A DNA stretch of 64,000 nt from Phytomonas francai (GCA_001766655.1 MJCC01000008.1:606099-670098); one strand, 5' to 3'; positions 1 to 11,223 are shown, counted from the stretch's first letter. Program-made: numbers and translations. The notes: generated by a model from the sequence alone, not told the origin.

Positions 1-1050
1 GGGGGGGGGAATATATGTGGACAATCCAAGTATACCTTTTCCTTCACCAAGCCACCCGATCAATCTGAAACGGAAAAAAACGACGCTGCAACCGATGAGA
101 CAAAAAACGCTCTCGGTGGGGATGCTGTATGGATAAATAAGCCTACTATTAGGTATTCCCCCCTCTAACAAGAAAAAAGTAGAAAAAATGCGTCTACTAT
201 GTTACCTTTTCCACTACAAATATATATATATATATATATGATTGGTAAAGAGACAAGATCAGCGTAAGGATGGGAAAGGGTAAGTGAGATTGGCACACAC
301 AAAAAAAACTAACGTTCGAATTCACGCATTAATTGTTATTTATATTGTAATATTGATAAATAATATCAATTAGCGGCCCTTTTCACACAATTGAATAGCC
401 TCTGCATTTGTATGGAAGGGTGCGTGCATAGTTATGTAAATGTGTGGATCTAATATATGCAGATATATATAATGCATTAGAAGCATTTTCTTCAAAACAA
501 TGAAGGATGGCATTAAGGTTAAAAAAATCTAAATCTATGTCTGCATCGATGAAAAGACCAGAAAGCAGAAAGTTCGCACTGACCCTTAATAGAGCCATGT
601 GAGAAGCCGCATGAGGAAATAAATAAGAGGTACTACAAAATAAAGAGGGAACAAATAGTATATATATATACTAAAAATAATGTAGTATAATAGGAATTAA
701 AGGAAATCGACAGAAAAAAAAACAGAAGAATCTCTAAAAGGTGCGAATTTCCTTCTTCTTCTCTGCAATATCTATTTCTGCCATACACCTATCTTTTTAC
801 TAGTGTACCACTGCAAAATCTATAGATATGCAGGAAAATTTGCATTATCCGATCCATAAACCCATCCTTAGATGCAAGTAAAATTTCAACATCCTACAAT
901 GTAAAATCGCTTGTGTTGTTTCAACGTTTGCGAAGAACTAGTCCACACTTTAACAGGAACCATCCACTCGATATTCATTTCTACTTTTTCCTTCCTTTCC
1001 TTCTTTTTTTCGAAGGTAATGATATTCCCCCCCCCCCCCCTAAGTACCCT
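1..1050. other. Intergenic / 3' flank of the first minus-strand gene
   Basis: AT-rich DNA without a credible gene; the longest frames are about 70 codons and look random. It opens with a run of nine G at the window edge and holds a TA-dinucleotide run near 221-239 and a poly(C) run at 1027-1040. It would be the 3' UTR and spacer downstream of the gene ending at 1051. Confidence 0.7.
1027..1040. repeat. Poly(C) run of 14, directly after a stop codon
   Basis: Fourteen uninterrupted C on the plus strand, ending 10 bases from the stop codon of the minus-strand gene at 1051. In that gene's transcript it reads as G14 at the very start of the 3' UTR. Confidence 0.95.
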
Positions 1051-2616
1051 TCATCTCCCAAACCACGGATCCATAGAGTGCACCTGCGCCCACGCCTTCT
1101 TTTTCCCACCAATTGAATAAGAAAATGTCCCCATTGAGACTTCGTCATCCTCGTTTACTCTCCCCCACCCCTCCCCTCCTGCGACATCACCCCCAGCCTC
1201 AACAAAGTCGAAAGAGTTGAAATGATCCCCGGGATGATTATGGTTGGCTACGTGAAGGGGAAGATTGTTCGGACGATTGGCATCATCTCGGGAGATTCCC
1301 GCGATGGCCTCCTCCTGCCGGTGGCGCTTCGGCCACTCCACGGGCCCCTCCCCCGGCCGTCCGCCGCGCGACGTCGTCGAATTCGGCCCGCAGGGCGCCT
1401 CCCCGCGGCTTTCCGCGCGCTCCCCGGGGAGGGTCGGATTCCGCGTCGTCGGGAAGCGATTCTTTTCGGGCGGCGGCCGCGCGCGCTCGTCGAGGCCGCG
1501 CTTTCGCGATCGCAGGAGCTGCAGGCCGGTGGGCCGCCGCGAGGGGGGCCCGGTCGAAGGCGCGGGCGGGGGCTTCTCCTCCTCGGCCTCGTCGGGCGGG
1601 AAAAGGCGCTTCTGCGCGGGGGAGCCGCGCACGGCGAGCTGCGCGAGCGCCTCGGCGAGGTCGACGGTCGCGGTCGCCTGCGAGGTCGTCGCCGGGCTCA
1701 CCGGCGAGAGCCCCCCGCTGCCGTCCGGCGTGGGGGGGAAGGGCCGCAGGAAGGCGTTCGGCAGCCCCGCCGGCCGCCGGAGGGCCGCGGCGCCCGCCTC
1801 CGAGGCCGCCGTCGCCGTCGACGCGCGCGCGGAGGGGCCCTCGCAGGAAAGCGAGCGCGTCCGCGAGCTCCCGCGGCGGTGGCTTTTGCGCGGGGCCGCC
1901 GCGAGGTCCGTGCAGGACGACCCCACCGAGCGCGACCGGCGCCCGCCGCTCGCATCCTCCCCCACGCGAGGCTGTCGGGTGGGCGACGGGCTGAAAAGCG
2001 CCTCCTCCTCGACTTCGCAGGTCGGGAGGGGGTGAAGATGGCCAAAAATATCCATGCTGCTCTCGTCCGTGTTCGGATCCTCGTTATTGGGCCTCGTATG
2101 CGTGTTCGGGGCATAGCCCAAATCGCGAGGGGTGAGGGGGCAGGTGGAGTTCGTCTTCCGCCCGCCGCCCTGCGGGGTCTGTGAAAGAGAGGGGATGACG
2201 TTCGTCGAATCCCGCAAAACCCCCGCTGGGCGCCCCTCAACCCTGTCGTGTTTGCCCTCCCCCTCCTCAAACCGGAAAAACCCGCTGTCGTCGTCGTGGA
2301 AAACGAGAATCGTCCGACGGGGAGGGAAAAAAGCATCGTGAGGATCCCCGTCATGGTCGCGGTCGGGCGCGAGAGAACGTTTAGGGGAAATCGACGCCGG
2401 CGGGACCGCGTAGGACTCCTGAGAACCTCGCCGAGGCCAAGGTCCGCTCGACGTTCGCGCAAGGCCTACGGTGGTGTTCATCCTAACTAAGGAGGAAGTA
2501 TTAATCGTATTAATATTACTAGTCATCGAAGAAGAAAAAGACAAACGGCAATAGCGCCCAAATTCCGGCGTCTGCGCGTGCGCGAGAAGGGGATCTACAA
2601 GGAACTCATTCGCCAT
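1051..2616 (-). CDS. Low-complexity hypothetical protein, 521 aa
   Basis: I do not recognise this protein. The frame starts at an ATG at 2616 and ends with TGA. It is rich in Pro, Arg, Ser, Gly and Ala, with no evident signal peptide, membrane segment or folded domain. Residues about 200-400 are coded by extremely GC-rich DNA (roughly 1.33-2.03 kb), giving Arg/Pro/Ala-rich sequence, while both ends have more balanced composition. Acidic and Ser-rich patches suggest a disordered, possibly phosphorylated protein. Orientation matches all neighbours to 48 kb, which supports it over the shorter frames on the opposite strand. The GC-rich block by itself creates long frames on both strands, so confidence rests on length, ATG start and direction. 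The stop codon is followed almost at once by a G14 tract in the transcript. Confidence 0.6.
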   Translation of the reverse strand: MANEFLVDPLLAHAQTPEFGRYCRLSFSSSMTSNINTINTSSLVRMNTTVGLARTSSGPWPRRGSQESYAVPPASISPKRSLAPDRDHDGDPHDAFFPPRRTILVFHDDDSGFFRFEEGEGKHDRVEGRPAGVLRDSTNVIPSLSQTPQGGGRKTNSTCPLTPRDLGYAPNTHTRPNNEDPNTDESSMDIFGHLHPLPTCEVEEEALFSPSPTRQPRVGEDASGGRRSRSVGSSCTDLAAAPRKSHRRGSSRTRSLSCEGPSARASTATAASEAGAAALRRPAGLPNAFLRPFPPTPDGSGGLSPVSPATTSQATATVDLAEALAQLAVRGSPAQKRLFPPDEAEEEKPPPAPSTGPPSRRPTGLQLLRSRKRGLDERARPPPEKNRFPTTRNPTLPGERAESRGEAPCGPNSTTSRGGRPGEGPVEWPKRHRQEEAIAGISRDDANRPNNLPLHVANHNHPGDHFNSFDFVEAGGDVAGGEGWGRVNEDDEVSMGTFSYSIGGKKKAWAQVHSMDPWFGR

Positions 2617-3091
2617 CCCGCCGCAATAGTGCCGATATGGAATGACTACAGCAAAAGTGTCTAGTGAGCAAACTAAAGAAGAAAAAATCTAATAAAAGGG
2701 AAAGAATAAGAAGAATGTAAAGCATATCCTAAAAGGGAACAAAATGAAATGAAATTTAGAAAAACAAAAGTAGCCCACTTTCATCTACGCTTCAATCACT
2801 GTTACTCCATAAAAAACGTAAAATGGCACCCTTTCTCCCCCCGCATCGTGAATGAAACTATAGGTTTTTTTTTAAAAGAAGAAATTTCATCGACTGAAGA
2901 AAGTCACGAAAGAAGACTATAAATGAGAGAAGAAAAAAAGATCCGCGTCAATATAATGGGCAAAACGACAAAAATGACGACGCAAATAAAAAGAAATCAA
3001 CAAGCAACATTCACAATAAAATATTCTGGTGTAAAAATGAAACATCTAACCTTCTCTATACTAAACAAACCTCGAGATAGGTGTTTGGGTT
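2617..3091. other. Intergenic spacer
   Basis: AT-rich spacer of about 475 bases between two minus-strand genes. The plus strand is rich in A and G (for example 2650-2780), so the minus-strand transcript is pyrimidine-rich, as expected upstream of a trans-splice acceptor for the gene starting at 2616. No gene seen. Confidence 0.6.
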
Positions 3092-4213
3092 TCAAAAATT
3101 AGTTTTCCCCGAATACCCTGATCTTCCCATGAGATTATCTCGTGGCCTCTGACGAGCGGCCGAAACTCTATTCCCGTCATCCCCCTCCTTTCCGATAAAC
3201 TTGACAATCGGGACCACCGATTTCATGACCCCATTCCTTTCCAATTCCCCAGACTCCTCCTGACGAGATGGACGAAGGGGCTTCTCCCTGTAAGGATTTA
3301 TTTCTAATGTCTTGCGTTTAGGCGGCTCTTTCGCCGGGGCCTCGCGTAGGGAGTTCGCCAAATGCTTCCGCGCGGGTGTGGTCTCCTCCCGCCGTTTGCC
3401 TAGTTCATTCGTCGTGCGAGAAACCTTTGAGATCGAGTGCCGAGGCTTCTCGAGGATTTCCTCCCTATCTCCTTCTTTACACCTCAAAGAGGAATGCCTG
3501 GATGAATGTCTGGATGGTTTGCTTAAACGAGCTGAATCGAACGAGCGATAGACGCTGCGGTCTGGTGGGGTCGGCTGGTATTTGGCAGGGCAGCCTAGGA
3601 AGACGGGGGGCGGCACCCCCCGTGCGGTCCGGGCTGTTTCACGGGAAACACTGCGAAAAGCTCCGCGCCATGGCTCCTTTACATGCCGTTCACTTCTCCT
3701 TTCGTACTCCTCGATGCGAGAAGTGCGGGCAGCGGAAGGGCTCCGCGCGGAGAGAGGTCTGACGGATCCACTCCGGAGTGCCAAGTATTTCGCCTCCAGC
3801 GCACTCATGCCATTGTAAATATACTCATGAAGGACTGAACCAACGTTGCGATACATCTTTGCCGATGCGGAACGCCCTCTACTCGGAGTTTTCGCATTAC
3901 CCGTATTATTCTGGGGTCGAGGATGCGCTGAATGCTTCCCCACTCGCGCTTTTCCGCGGCTTTGGGGGCGGACCTGGGGGGTGGACTCTCGCGGCGTACG
4001 CGCGGCCGGGCTTCGCGACGCCGGCCGCCCCGCGCGCCCGGAGAGGGGGTCATCGCGTTCGCCAGGGGCGGACCCTCCCCCCCACGCCGGCCGCTCGGCG
4101 AGGCAGCGCACGAGGGCGTCCTGGGTGGGCAGGCCCTCGAAGCCCGGGACGCGGGAGAGGGGGCCGAAGTGGGCCCGCCGTGGGGTCCCCCCTTCCCTCT
4201 CAGTGGACGCCAT
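3092..4213 (-). CDS. Basic, Arg/Ser-rich hypothetical protein, 373 aa
   Basis: I do not recognise a family. The ATG at 4213 (protein begins MASTEREGG) is preferred. The frame stays open upstream to 4273, but that extension is only the translation of a TG-dinucleotide microsatellite giving alternating Cys and Val. The product is strongly basic, rich in Arg, Ser, Pro and Lys, and looks mostly disordered. The least repetitive segment is around residues 115-140 (containing VGSVLHEYIYNGMSALEAKY), followed by Arg/Ser-rich sequence resembling proteins that bind RNA or microtubules, though this is only composition. DNA coding for the N-terminal third (about 3.95-4.2 kb) is very GC-rich while the rest is balanced. 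Stop is TGA. It lies in the same direction as its neighbours. Confidence 0.6.
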   Translation of the reverse strand: MASTEREGGTPRRAHFGPLSRVPGFEGLPTQDALVRCLAERPAWGGGSAPGERDDPLSGRAGRPASRSPAARTPRESTPQVRPQSRGKARVGKHSAHPRPQNNTGNAKTPSRGRSASAKMYRNVGSVLHEYIYNGMSALEAKYLALRSGSVRPLSARSPSAARTSRIEEYERRSERHVKEPWRGAFRSVSRETARTARGVPPPVFLGCPAKYQPTPPDRSVYRSFDSARLSKPSRHSSRHSSLRCKEGDREEILEKPRHSISKVSRTTNELGKRREETTPARKHLANSLREAPAKEPPKRKTLEINPYREKPLRPSRQEESGELERNGVMKSVVPIVKFIGKEGDDGNRVSAARQRPRDNLMGRSGYSGKTNF

Positions 4214-4240
4214 CCGGCGCACGAAACGAAACGGGGCACC

Positions 4241-4241
<1 letters not shown>

Positions 4242-4275
<34 letters not shown>
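4242..4275. repeat. AC dinucleotide microsatellite, 17 units
   Basis: Seventeen perfect AC repeats, 28 bases upstream of the ATG at 4213 of the minus-strand gene. In the transcript this reads as a TG/UG run in the 5' leader or just upstream of it. Confidence 0.95.
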
Positions 4276-4278
<3 letters not shown>

Positions 4279-4328
4279 GTCACAGTCACACGCACGCCAA
4301 ACTCGCACGGGAAGCCAATCCTTTAAAC

Positions 4329-4356
4329 GGAGGGGGGGAGGGGGGGTGGGGGGTGG
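4329..4356. repeat. G-rich block (C-rich in the transcript)
   Basis: Near-continuous G with single A and T interruptions on the plus strand, so a C-rich tract in the minus-strand transcript about 115-145 bases upstream of the ATG at 4213. It could act as the polypyrimidine tract for trans-splicing, but no acceptor was verified. Confidence 0.7.
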
Positions 4357-5806
4357 AATCGATGTCGACTTAGGAAAAGGGAGAAGAAGAGGAGAACGCC
4401 GGAGAGGGTAACAAGGAAGCAGACACGTGTAACAAAGAGGTCCCGGAATGGGCACCCTCGAATACAAGACGCCACGGGAGGCGACGCGTGGACGCGCCGT
4501 GCACATCCACACGCACGTCTTACCGTGCGTCAATTAGTTAAACGTGGATCCCTATAATACAACGAGGGAAAGCGGTTATGTCGAAAAGCATATGAAAAGG
4601 GGGGAAAATAGGAACATAGGCCTTTAGGGCCTTTCCGCATAAAACTGGACCCCCCTGTGATAAATACATAGACGAAAGTCTGAAATTTAGATATGGGTGC
4701 GGTATATGAAAATAGCTCCCATATAACAAGAAACACTTTACATTTGAGAAACCAAATAAAAGACGCAATAGTATGAGAGGGTAATGGAAGATATAAAAAC
4801 CTAGACCCATACATAACTAAATTTATTCTTAAAAACGGGACCATTACAAACCGTTAGAGGAAAATAAAAAATCACAGACCTAAAATTGTATCACAGGCGA
4901 ACTTTACATGGGATATAATAATAATAATAATAAATCTAGACTAAAATACTAAAAGGAGACATTACATCATGGGAACGTGCACCTTTGCATGTTTGAATGG
5001 CAAATGTATTCGCTTTTTCTCTCCATATATATATATATATATATACATATATATATGTGTGTGTATATTGTACAAACCTCATACAATTCCTTCCATTTTT
5101 GTATTTGGTTGCTGTCTTAGTAAGGCTTTCTCGAAATAGGCTTATCATGAAGTGACTTAGAAGCAGTCAAAAAAAAAAAAATTACTTAAACTTGAAAAAA
5201 ATGATTCACACATGTTTAACAGATGAATTTTTCCTTCCAATAATAATAACTACAACAAGAATTCTACGAGATCTGCTATTCCTTTTCCAGCCCTAGAAAC
5301 TATTAATTACAAGAAAAAGCAATGCGCAGCTTTATTAAGATGCCATAGATTGTTGATTCACGTTTCTCCCATCTGAAATTAAACCACTCGAGAATAAATT
5401 AAGGAAATGCAATACTTACCTATTCGGGAAGCTATGCAAACCCTATCCGACATTGGCATTAGGCATATTCATTTGATTTTATTTTTACCGCATCCTCTTT
5501 TTCTCTTGGTATGTGTAAAGTTCAGAAAGTTAAAACAGAAATAACGCTCTTCGATGAAGTTCTTTCGACCCTCACGACCCCTCACCTATTCAATTTTTAA
5601 AGTATCAGGGGAAGCACTTGACCCAAAAGTAGTTGCTCTCAAGTGTAAACTTTAAAACTTTACGAAAAAGGACGCCACCAGGTGATTTTCGTTTAAGGTT
5701 TAAAAAAGAGCAACTTTTCAGACGTCGTTTTCCTCCCTTCAACCTAAAAGAAAGGAAACAGGGGGAAAAAATTTTAAGTCGCCTACGGGCTCTCGTCCAA
5801 CGCGTT

Positions 5807-8800
5807 TTACGAGCTCCCACGAGGAACGGGATCCTCCTCGCGCTCGTAAAAATTGTAGTGAAAATTCATCAACTCTGTTGGAGAATGACCTCGTAGGTAA
5901 GCGCTAATACAGCGTTCATCATCAAACGCTCGTGCGAGGTTCTTCTCTTCCATGGTATGATGATGACGATGATTACTATCATAATTCCACTCGCCGAGCT
6001 TCATCCACGCCGGAACGACCTCAAACGCCGGGAGCGCTAAACGAAAGGTAATAAATCCCACCACGCAGCTCTCACGATGGGAGGAAGACCAAGTTGTCGA
6101 GCGAAAAGAATTTGCCGCGGAAGAGGAAAAAGAGGAGGAAACCACGGGAACTCGCACAGGGTCACTGAGACAATCGGGAGGACGGGAAAGAAGCGCGCGC
6201 AATGATAACTTTACCAAGCCAATCTCATCCGCCTCGACAGACGAAGATAATAATGCTGAGGATGATAGCGGCCTCGCAGAAGCGTGATGGGAATTTGCCA
6301 AGGAGCTCGAATCGTTTCTGGGTTTGCGGAACAAAGGGGAAGGCTTCGTCGCTCTCGGCTTCCAACCTCGAATTTCGCGGGTGTCCATGCAAGAAATCGG
6401 ATCATTTAAGTAATTCGAGATATGGTTTTTATTACCTAACAGCGTATGTGAGGCAGAGGCGGGCTTGTGAGCTATTGGAAAGACTTCCTCCGCCCCATCC
6501 GTGGCATCAAACGGAGCCTCGGAAGAGGGCTCCCGAGCAGAAGCAGTCCTAGAATAATGGAAACGATGAATCCCCACGGAAGAAGCCGCTCCGCCGCCCA
6601 AACTCAAGAGCCTTAGCTCAAATGGCGCGTGGAAGGGCCGCGAAAGGTCCCCAGGAGTTCTTTTTTCGCCCCCCGCAGGGGCCGTGGGGTCGACAATATC
6701 CAACCGGATCTGCGGATAAACGCACCGCGAAGGCACAAAGTCGGAGTCGAGGTCGGTCCCGCAGCCCTTCCACGTCCACTGGCGATCCCCTGCGAGGCGG
6801 ACGTCGACGAGGAGGTCCTCCGCCGCCTCCACCGTCAAAAATATCGTCAGCCCGACCGGGAGTGGGCAAAGCCGAGCCCGGAGCTCCCAATGAGCCTCCT
6901 TTACGGAAAGACAGCGCGAAATAAAGACCTGCGCACGCGATCGATGCCCCGGGAGGAATTTCTGCAAAAGCGTCTCCACGTCGCGCGTGATCACGGTGGC
7001 GGTTGAGGGAGAAAAGGAATTTGAGTCAGTCCCCGCGTGGATGGGAAAGGCCGCCGATTGCAACATCACCCCGAGATAACCGGCGAACCCGCTGAAGCGA
7101 GCCCCCGCCGCGGCTGTTTTGAGATGATCACCCTTCAATAAATACTCTCTCATCACGCAATCCATGCCAGGCTGTTTAAAGATAAAGCAATTTGTAGCCT
7201 GTTCATCATGGAGAGGCTTAAAAAGTGGCAACCAAACCTTGTTCGGGGCTCCGCTGACCATCATAGACAGCGCGAGCTCGCCCGACGCGATCGTAGGATC
7301 AGGCCCTAAAAGACGGTGCCGTTTGACCTCAAATCTCAACATGGCGTCGTCGCTAAGGCAAAACCTCGTCACGGTCTCGTTCTGATCATCGATATGAAAG
7401 CTGAAGTCCGTGGCCCCTCGGTGCGTGTGCGTCCGCAGAATAAGCCGGTCACCAAGGTAGACCTTAACGTAGCAATCGAGGTGGAGTTGATAGTCCTTCA
7501 CACCGATAATACGCACTATCATGGATGCCGCGGTGACATTAACACTCGGCCGCGCCAAAATCTTCGCTAAAACCCTCTCACGCTCGTGAGAAGGGGTGCG
7601 TTCCACGATCAAGGGCACCCGATGAAGGTCCCCCGGGGCACACCGCTGGATCGCAACCTCCATTCGATCGAGAAAAGACGTGTCCTCGTCTCCTTCGGTG
7701 GCCCTACCGGCTGGAATCCCAAAATCCCGCGCGGTTAATTCAAGCTCAATCTCTCCCTTCACGCGAGCGGCGATCGTCTTTGCATGCGCAATAAGATGTA
7801 AACACCGCACCATGGGAACTCCCTTATGGAGTGCAGACAACCCAAACTGCACGCGACTTACCTCCCGATCATACGCCCCAATCTCCTCGACCAAGAAAAG
7901 CTCCACCACCTCGAACTCGGGCGAAGGTAACGTGAGCTCCAAGGGCCTCGTGAAACTTACTCCCTCATCTGAACTTGATGCGAGCTCGGTTCGTGTCGCG
8001 ATTGGGCCTGCGGAAACCCACACGTAAAGCCTCCTCGGACCCCCTAAAAAGCCGGATGAATCCGCCAAACCCGACACTCCAGCGGAGAAAATGTTTCGGC
8101 AGCGGCGTAAATTCAACGAAAGACACTTCGGCAGTGGCTCCGGACCGTAGACACGGGCCCACTCCCGCATTTCATGTTCTATATTGTTTATTCCCGCCAG
8201 AATCGCCTCGAGGCGATGTAAATCCGCGCGTTTGTAGCACCAAAGAAAGCCCAAAACTCGCTCCCGAAGACGCCTTTCCTGCGCATAGCTTAATAAAAGA
8301 GGCGAGGTATAATTTTCCGTGCTCAGCGTGAAGCTAATCTCGCCGCCATGGGCCGCATCTTTCCCCCCCGCTCCGCGCACTAAAACTGCACTAACCTCGC
8401 GCACGACCCCCGCCCGGAGGTTGAAAAGCCCCACCTCCGCCACGCAGAGCTTTTGCGCGCCCGAAAAAACCTCGATCGTGATCCCCTCCGTCGTGGATTC
8501 TGCCAGGGCGAGTTGAAAGGCCCGGTTGAAGACGGCGCGGCGATGATAGGGCACCTCGCCGGTGCCCTCCACCGCCGTACGGCGGCCGGGCGTGCGGACG
8601 AGGAGGCGGCAGCTCCCCGTCGGGGCCGGCCCCCCCCCCCGCCCGCTCAGCCCCCAGACCGCCCGCACCTCGAGCGTGAGGAAGACCGTGGCCCCCTTTT
8701 CGGCGCCCGGACTCCGCCGAGGCCCGGGCCGCGCGAACGCGAAGGCCGCGCGAACCCCCGGCCCTTTTTCCTTTCCCCTTTCCCTTCCCTTTCCTCCCCC

Positions 8801-10117
8801 CAGCCCACCATTCCACAAAATACGTCCAACGTAGTAGTCCAGGCGGTGGAGCCGCTCGGGGGCCTCGCGCCGCAGGAGGTCGCGCAGCTCCGAACGGCAG
8901 GCGGCCTCGGCCTCCCGCGAGAAAGGACGCGCAGGCGAAAAGGAAGCGAAAGAAACGGGCGAAAAGGAGGCCGAGGGGTTGAGATCGTCGGAAAGAATTC
9001 GGAGCTGCACCACCCCGCACTCGTAGGCCGCACGGGTGCCGGCGTGGCGAACTAAACGCGCGCTGACGTAGCGCGCGATTTTTTGCGTGAGATTCTGCAG
9101 GGAGATGGTGCACTTGGAGATGAGCTTGGGGCGAGCATTGGGGTTCACAGGAGCTGCTATGAGCTTTATCAAAAGAAACTCGCGCTCAGGGTGGGTCGAT
9201 GTGAAGAGAAAGCTGCTATTAAAGGGGACATCGTCGCCGTGATTGTTACCACTACGGTTGTTCGCGTCGACCATGTCGGTGCGAACGCGTTCTTCTCTTG
9301 TGAGGAGAACTAAATAAAGACGAGGCGCCCTTGATCGATATGCAGAGATATCTGGAAGGGCCTCACGGACGCGATAGACATGAACGTTGAAATTCACCGC
9401 TAAGGGCTTTGTTAGGCGAGGGGAAGGAATATCCGAAATGGTTACTCGCTTTGGAGAAGGACTATGCAAATGGTTTCCGTCACCCCTCCGGACGGCGGGC
9501 CCTTGCCCGTTGAAAGAGTGGTTCACCGAGCGTGCTGAAGAGTTGGAATGCCCTTGGGATCGTACCCTCCTGAAGCTTCGCGAGTGATCGTGGTTCAATA
9601 ACTTTTCCCCAGAGCTTTTTTGATGAAATTCCAGCGAATGGGGTGTGTGTGCACGGCTTCTACTGCGTTCGTGAGATCGAACCCTACGATGAGAGGCTTT
9701 GCGAGAGGAATTCATATCGACATGGTGTTCATGGCCCCCAGAGATCGAGCGCGAATCGAGGATTCGGTAGCTGCTATCATAATCACGCCAAGCATCTCGG
9801 TCCTTGAAAATTATCCTGTGGCAAATGGAAGGCTCCAGAGAGCGCGAAGAAATCGAGCTAGCGTCACTCAAGCAATAATTAAAACATGGACTTCTATCGG
9901 CTGTAACCTCATCGACAATCGCCGTTCCTTGATGATTTCTTTTTTTCAGAATACTCCAGCGAGGAGAGGTGTAAACATCTGTACTTGCGGTTCGAGATGG
10001 GATTTGGGAATCCCATTTAACGGAGCGTCTCTGGCGATACGGTAAACTACGAGAACGACCCGATTGAGCGCGCCTGTCATACGCCAAAAAGTCTGTTCCA
10101 TTGATGCGTTTCTTCAT
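5807..10117 (-). CDS. Tandem C2-domain protein A, 1436 aa (paralog of the upstream gene)
   Basis: Starts at the ATG at 10117, stops with TAA. Residues 1-235 are basic, Ser/Arg/His-rich and probably disordered. From about 240 the chain alternates C2-like beta sandwiches with helical segments. C2-like units lie near 240-378, 477-603, 664-799, 862-970 and a diverged one within about 1090-1380. Each ends in a hydrophobic strand such as GEISFTLSTENY and is followed by a segment with an Arg/Leu-rich helix and a L-H-R-L or similar motif (for example around 615-660). The Asp residues that bind Ca2+ in classical C2 domains are mostly absent, so a Ca2+-independent scaffold or membrane role is likelier. 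Residues 655-680 (VYGPEP, then L-x-L-x-x-R-R-C-x-N) match residues 1378-1398 of the neighbouring 2154-aa protein (IYGPDP, then L-x-V-x-I-K-R-C-x-N), indicating duplication. DNA at about 8.55-8.99 kb is extremely GC-rich. Function unknown. Confidence 0.8.
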   Translation of the reverse strand: MKKRINGTDFLAYDRRAQSGRSRSLPYRQRRSVKWDSQIPSRTASTDVYTSPRWSILKKRNHQGTAIVDEVTADRSPCFNYCLSDASSISSRSLEPSICHRIIFKDRDAWRDYDSSYRILDSRSISGGHEHHVDMNSSRKASHRRVRSHERSRSRAHTPHSLEFHQKSSGEKLLNHDHSRSFRRVRSQGHSNSSARSVNHSFNGQGPAVRRGDGNHLHSPSPKRVTISDIPSPRLTKPLAVNFNVHVYRVREALPDISAYRSRAPRLYLVLLTREERVRTDMVDANNRSGNNHGDDVPFNSSFLFTSTHPEREFLLIKLIAAPVNPNARPKLISKCTISLQNLTQKIARYVSARLVRHAGTRAAYECGVVQLRILSDDLNPSASFSPVSFASFSPARPFSREAEAACRSELRDLLRREAPERLHRLDYYVGRILWNGGLGGGKGRERGKEKGPGVRAAFAFARPGPRRSPGAEKGATVFLTLEVRAVWGLSGRGGGPAPTGSCRLLVRTPGRRTAVEGTGEVPYHRRAVFNRAFQLALAESTTEGITIEVFSGAQKLCVAEVGLFNLRAGVVREVSAVLVRGAGGKDAAHGGEISFTLSTENYTSPLLLSYAQERRLRERVLGFLWCYKRADLHRLEAILAGINNIEHEMREWARVYGPEPLPKCLSLNLRRCRNIFSAGVSGLADSSGFLGGPRRLYVWVSAGPIATRTELASSSDEGVSFTRPLELTLPSPEFEVVELFLVEEIGAYDREVSRVQFGLSALHKGVPMVRCLHLIAHAKTIAARVKGEIELELTARDFGIPAGRATEGDEDTSFLDRMEVAIQRCAPGDLHRVPLIVERTPSHERERVLAKILARPSVNVTAASMIVRIIGVKDYQLHLDCYVKVYLGDRLILRTHTHRGATDFSFHIDDQNETVTRFCLSDDAMLRFEVKRHRLLGPDPTIASGELALSMMVSGAPNKVWLPLFKPLHDEQATNCFIFKQPGMDCVMREYLLKGDHLKTAAAGARFSGFAGYLGVMLQSAAFPIHAGTDSNSFSPSTATVITRDVETLLQKFLPGHRSRAQVFISRCLSVKEAHWELRARLCPLPVGLTIFLTVEAAEDLLVDVRLAGDRQWTWKGCGTDLDSDFVPSRCVYPQIRLDIVDPTAPAGGEKRTPGDLSRPFHAPFELRLLSLGGGAASSVGIHRFHYSRTASAREPSSEAPFDATDGAEEVFPIAHKPASASHTLLGNKNHISNYLNDPISCMDTREIRGWKPRATKPSPLFRKPRNDSSSLANSHHASARPLSSSALLSSSVEADEIGLVKLSLRALLSRPPDCLSDPVRVPVVSSSFSSSAANSFRSTTWSSSHRESCVVGFITFRLALPAFEVVPAWMKLGEWNYDSNHRHHHTMEEKNLARAFDDERCISAYLRGHSPTELMNFHYNFYEREEDPVPRGSS

Positions 10118-11190
10118 TGATATTTTCTAAGTTTTTGATGAACAGCCCCCTCTCTCATACACCTCACTAGTCTGGACAAAAGCGGACGGCGCTGATGCTA
10201 CAGAGTCTTTTAGGCTATCACAAATATTATTAGCTATATCAATATACATATATATACGATAGCTGATAATATAGCAATACCTTTAAGGAGTGTAGCCCAC
10301 CTATTTTTTTTTAAGAACTAAATTAATGCAGCAGTTGGGGAGGGGAGGCGGGAAACGGATGATTTAAAATAAAAATATATTAAACAAGCCACACACACAG
10401 AAAAAGTACCGTTGTGATACAAACGGATACAAAAATTCGAAAAGATCACGTGTTTGTTAAGGGAAATAGCAAAGCACTTGGGAATAAATGTATTTTTTTT
10501 TGAGCAATAAAAATATCTAAACAAGACATATAGAAGAAATACCACCATCTATGTTCATTGATGATAATGACCCACCTAGGCAATGCGTTGAATTAGATCA
10601 AATGAATCGAAACCTACGCTTATTGATTGAAAAAAACAGCCTAGAGGATTACCATTTTGAAGAGAAAGAACACAAGATTTACATAGTATCTCAAAGTCAT
10701 TACTAGAGTTCCTAATTTCGTGGTCCTTTCTCGGACGGAAGATGGGGGAAATGAAATTTCACAAAACGCATCAAAAGGTTCAAATACGGGAATGCAGAGC
10801 ATCCCCTCCCAGATTTCTTAGACGATGGATTGAACTTAGAAGCATTGCAGAAGGAACGCTTTCCTCCTCAATACCACCTCATTCTATTTCCTGTTAGTTG
10901 TGGGTGGAGCATGATTTGCAATGTTTAAACTCTGGTATCTCCTCATTTGAAGAAAAAGAAATGTACAAAAGAATATATCGTAAAATTAATTGCGCTGATC
11001 AGACAGAAGTTCAGCTGATGGAAAACTCAACCTTTCATATTCTACAAATTATTTTGAGTATAAAATCTCATAACCTACACCTTATGTCACGTCCATTCAG
11101 AGCAATGGGTGTATAGAAACTTGATAACATAATTTGTCTTTGGTTAGTAAGATTTTAAACAGATTGAATAGGAAACATATACATACATAG

Positions 11191-11223
<33 letters not shown>

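Larger units (their letters stand above)
4214..5806. other. Intergenic spacer with microsatellites
   Basis: About 1.6 kb between the Arg/Ser-rich gene and the downstream end of the first C2-array gene. It holds an AC-dinucleotide microsatellite, a G-rich block, an ATA run near 4915-4931 and TA runs near 5025-5056. A 104-codon minus-strand frame at 4530-4844 is Phe/Ser/Leu-rich and looks like a chance reading of pyrimidine-rich spacer. No gene supported. Confidence 0.6.

Noticed and set aside
1222..2184. 320-codon plus-strand frame and overlapping frames opposite the first gene
   Set aside because: Arg/Gly-rich product of a GC-rich block, against the direction of the unit; the minus frame is longer and spans DNA on both sides of the GC block.
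4214..4273. Upstream extension of the Arg/Ser-rich protein through the AC repeat
   Set aside because: It would encode only alternating Cys/Val from the microsatellite; the next ATG at 4213 is a better start.
4530..4844. 104-codon minus-strand frame in spacer
   Set aside because: Phe/Leu/Ser/Tyr-rich, typical of pyrimidine-rich spacer; no domain, no GC rise.
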